Positions 61,332 to 64,000 of a DNA stretch of 64,000 bases are shown here, one piece after another. Both the position numbers and the translations under genes were made by a program. Source of the DNA: Rhizopus arrhizus (Eukaryota; Mucoromycota; Mucoromycetes; Mucorales; Rhizopodaceae); the NCBI GenBank assembly GCA_024220505.1, contig JAKZZE010000006.1, forward strand, positions 186,001 through 250,000, written 5' to 3'. Under the pieces are notes generated by a model. The model searched no databases. It was not told the origin of the DNA and saw nothing but the letters and a program-made list of their open reading frames with translations. Position 1 is the stretch's first letter. Every line of letters begins with the position of its first letter.

Positions 61332-62591
61332 CTACCTTGAATAAAACATTTGTAGTTTTAATCTTGTTGACTCTTGAAATAACTCCAACATGTCATGTCC
61401 GTTATAATGTCCTTGACGTATATTTCTTATAAACATATAAAATTCACAAACAGACACGAATCGATCTCGGCAATATCGATCCATGTAAGCCCAATCATCA
61501 ACCATCGATATCCTAAAGCGATAAGGAAGCTTTCTTTTCACTTGTCCGCATGCCTGACATTTTATTGGATGACTATCAGATACATCATCAAGTACTTTCT
61601 CAATAAAGCAAGTATTGAGCAGCATGGATTCACAAAGCTCCTTTGGACCAAGACGGCTTTGTGGTCCAAATCGAAGACATGGTTCAATATCTTCCATCAG
61701 ACTATGTTTCATAAAAGGAGTCGAGTGAAGTTTATGGATCGATACTGATTCGCTCAATTCGACAAAATCTTGAAATTCACGCAGTGCCCAAACGGTTGGA
61801 TCCAACGTGCTGTCCAAAGTCTCTTTCTCATCACCATCGCTTTCTTCTTCCCCATCCGACAATATATGATGTTCATCTATGGAAGCCATCTTCGTCTTCA
61901 ATTCCTTCAGCTCCATCTCCTTTACTTCCATCTTGTCCCTGCAACCTTTTAATTCTTCTTTCAAATGATCAAGTTCTGTCTGTAGTTTGTGTTTTTCTCG
62001 TTTCTCACTGAATACCATCTTGTTTGCTTCTTCAAAAAGCCTTGTCGAAAGTTCCTCTAGTTCGCCTTCAACTTGCATCTTGTCTATCTTTTCCCTTTCT
62101 GCTACTCTTTTTTCAGTTGTTAACTTTTCTTGAACGGCTTTCAAGTCTTGTTGAAGTGATGTGTATCCCTTGCTCTTTTCATCCACTTTTTTTATTGTCT
62201 CTTCCTGTTCCTTTTTTATCTTTACTTGATTTTTTTCCAATCTCTGGAATCGCCTCCTTTCTGCTGACAGTGTCTCTTGGCAATCTAAAAGTGCCTGCTG
62301 TATCTTTTCATTCTCTTGATGCAGCTCGTCCAAAATGGGTATCCGTCGGTCACATAAGGCACAATATCTAGAGTGGTTGGAAATGATAATATGGTGACAG
62401 GGACAGTCAGGTCTAGTTGGCTTGTGTAGACTGGAAGAAGAGTAAGCGGGTGTGATGGGAAGCCAGCTGTCATTTGAAAGTCGTCGTTGCTGCTTCAAAC
62501 TGGTGGTTTCCATCATGTTTTGCAAGTGAGAATAAATATTAGCAATCTCTTTTGTTGTTACTGATTGTCTCTTGTTTGTGTCATTGGTCAT
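61332..62591 (-). CDS. SEC2: Sec2/Rabin-like Rab GTPase exchange factor
   Basis: Single exon, 419 residues. The catalytic Sec2 coiled coil (about 95-245, heptad-rich, Glu/Lys-rich) has the invariant stretch LSTRLFEEANKMVFSEKREK that grips the Rab. The C-terminal third contains the Rabin-type region (WALREFQDFVE, CQACGQVKRKLPYRFRISMV, CRDRFVSVCEFYMFIRNIRQ). Near the N-terminus is a Cys/His cluster (CPCHH ... CALCDRR) that might bind zinc. Role: activates Sec4/Rab8 on secretory vesicles for polarised exocytosis at hyphal tips. Confidence 0.88.
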   Translation of the reverse strand: MTNDTNKRQSVTTKEIANIYSHLQNMMETTSLKQQRRLSNDSWLPITPAYSSSSLHKPTRPDCPCHHIIISNHSRYCALCDRRIPILDELHQENEKIQQALLDCQETLSAERRRFQRLEKNQVKIKKEQEETIKKVDEKSKGYTSLQQDLKAVQEKLTTEKRVAEREKIDKMQVEGELEELSTRLFEEANKMVFSEKREKHKLQTELDHLKEELKGCRDKMEVKEMELKELKTKMASIDEHHILSDGEEESDGDEKETLDSTLDPTVWALREFQDFVELSESVSIHKLHSTPFMKHSLMEDIEPCLRFGPQSRLGPKELCESMLLNTCFIEKVLDDVSDSHPIKCQACGQVKRKLPYRFRISMVDDWAYMDRYCRDRFVSVCEFYMFIRNIRQGHYNGHDMLELFQESTRLKLQMFYSR

Positions 62592-63623
62592 TAGTTAAAA
62601 AAAAAGGTACAGTGCTTACAATACTAAAGCGCAAGGTAAAAATAAAATCTGAGCGGTTTTTATATTTTCATGAAGCGATTCTGATTTGTTAATGGGTGGT
62701 CTTTTTTCGATTGACAGTTCCATCAATAGGCATCTTTTAATTCAAAGGGCGCTTCTTAATTTCTATATAAAATCACTCATTATATTTTCTATAAAAATGG
62801 CCAGAGAAAAATTATAGAAGAAAAGCAAAATGACATAAATATATTTAATATTTGCAAAAGTAGTAGCAGTGACAAGTGTAAAAACTATTGAAGCAAAGAT
62901 GATAGATTATTTTGATAATATATTGTCTTTGATTTGCATATAATGTATTATATGTTTGCAATCTTTATTTTTGTTCAATTGTATTAATAGATCATAACAG
63001 ATTTAATCGGATATTTTTGTAAAAATTTCCGAATTTAGAAAGAATAGTTGGGTTTAGATCACAAAGTGAATGCTGATTTTAGCTCAATCTTTTATTCGAG
63101 TAAACCATGAATAATTAGAAGGTCGTGTTTATTCTATTATTGTACTATTACTACAATTGAAAGATATAATTAAACATATATGCTATAACTTTGGTATCAT
63201 TTTCTATTTATTACTTTTCATTGTATATATCCAATAGTGAGTAAAACTATCAGGTACAGAGTTGACATATTCACTAGACCTACATAAAAAGAAATTAAAC
63301 TTACACATCAGACACAGATTCTATCTTTTTATTCTGCTTATGTTTAATTTTATGCTTATTTTTAGACTATTAAAAAAGGCATTTGGTTATCAATGATTTC
63401 AATGCATATAAACGTGTATTGTGCTATGTGTAACAGTCATTTTGACCCCTTATTGTCAAACCATATGATACACACCAAACAAAGAAGCTAGGGAAAAAAG
63501 GCGCTCTATATTTTTTTTTTTTCTCTTTCTTGAAAATCTAGGATTCATTTTTATTCGTCGTAGTACAGACTGGCATAAATAAAAATTTCTCATTTGCTTT
63601 ACATTCACAACTTAAATTTGGAA
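62592..63623. other. Intergenic region
   Basis: About 1 kb between divergent genes. T-rich and A-rich tracts occur near both start codons, at about 62597-62606 (minus gene) and about 63512-63524 (plus gene). No supported gene, and no RNA gene I can recognise. Confidence 0.4.
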
Positions 63624-64000
63624 ATGACAAAGACAATGGACATAAACAACCAAGTTGGGCAATTACTCATGTGCGGCTTTGATGGTCTTGAGGCTACAAA
63701 GGGCATTTTGGACCTCATTCGTCATCACAACTTGGGATCCGTCATTTTATTTTCTCGCAACATTCAATCTCCTCAGCAAGTCCAACAACTCACACAGACC
63801 TTACAGAGAGCAGCCAAGGAGGCGGGTCATGAACGTCCGCTGTGGATTGCTGTGGACCAAGAGAATGGAGTCGTCCGTCGGCTGGGTGCCAGTGGAACGT
63901 ATTTACCGGGCGGTATGGCTCTGGGTGCCATTGGATCAGCAGCAGTAGCTCACCAGGTGGCAGAAGCCACAGCCAAGGAACTGTTGAGTTTGGGTATCCA
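63624..64000 (+). CDS. GH3 beta-N-acetylhexosaminidase (partial, window edge)
   Basis: Open from the ATG at 63624 to the end of the window (125 full codons); the gene continues beyond. The start MTKTMDINNQVGQLLMCGFD leads directly into the GH3/NagZ barrel. Landmarks: LGSVILFSRNIQSPQQVQQL, then AVDQENGVVRRLG (usual AVDQEGGRVxRL) and LPGGMALGAIGS. The Asp/His catalytic pair would lie downstream, outside the window. There is no signal peptide, so an intracellular enzyme acting on N-acetylglucosamine-containing oligosaccharides is expected. Confidence 0.85.
   Translation, partial: MTKTMDINNQVGQLLMCGFDGLEATKGILDLIRHHNLGSVILFSRNIQSPQQVQQLTQTLQRAAKEAGHERPLWIAVDQENGVVRRLGASGTYLPGGMALGAIGSAAVAHQVAEATAKELLSLGI

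Overview
This looks like nuclear DNA of an AT-rich filamentous fungus, most likely a member of the Mucoromycota (Mucorales). The sequence shows short GT..AG introns of about 43-85 bases, long T tracts just upstream of start codons, a group III (Nik1-type) hybrid histidine kinase, a velvet regulator, a Tps2-type trehalose phosphatase and a TM9/EMP70 protein. The order is an inference from gene content and style; no rRNA or other marker confirms it. I rebuilt exon structures by hand from splice sites, reading phase and known protein families, so exon borders are predictions.

Layout. 0-9 kb: an F-box protein (-), a long spacer with decayed coding sequence, a secreted-type lipase with a one-base frameshift (+), an EHD membrane-remodelling ATPase (+), and a YIPF6-like Golgi protein (-) that converges on it. 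9-18.4 kb: one giant gene (-) encoding a hybrid histidine kinase of about 2,927 residues with 23 HAMP-type repeats, 18 of them in a single 4.9 kb exon. 18.9-22 kb: a homeobox gene (divergent from the kinase) and a two-finger C2H2 protein. 22.4-37.7 kb is dense housekeeping: Nma111/HtrA-like protease, IST3/RBMX2 spliceosomal protein, mitochondrial HMG-box protein, MCM3, TM9 protein, TCTP, an 89-residue unknown protein and a Ufe1/syntaxin-18 t-SNARE.

37.7-55 kb is gene-poor. It holds a GC-richer non-coding island with its own TATA-like start, several decayed reading frames that look transposon-derived, a 53-residue secreted-peptide precursor too short for usual gene calling, an NRPS-like adenylation/carrier/reductase protein, and an F-box/LRR gene with a one-base frameshift. 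55-64 kb returns to dense genes: a TPS2-like trehalose phosphatase, the DEAD-box helicase Dbp9, a velvet-domain regulator, a Sec2-like Rab GEF, and the first part of a GH3 beta-N-acetylhexosaminidase cut by the window edge.

Themes: membrane traffic (EHD, YIPF6, TM9, Ufe1, Sec2) and stress signalling (Nik1-type kinase, trehalose phosphatase) recur, but there is no evidence that these neighbours form a cluster. The most unusual objects are the 23-HAMP kinase with its recently duplicated 276-bp repeat units, the small Kex2-type peptide precursor, and the GC-rich island near 39 kb.
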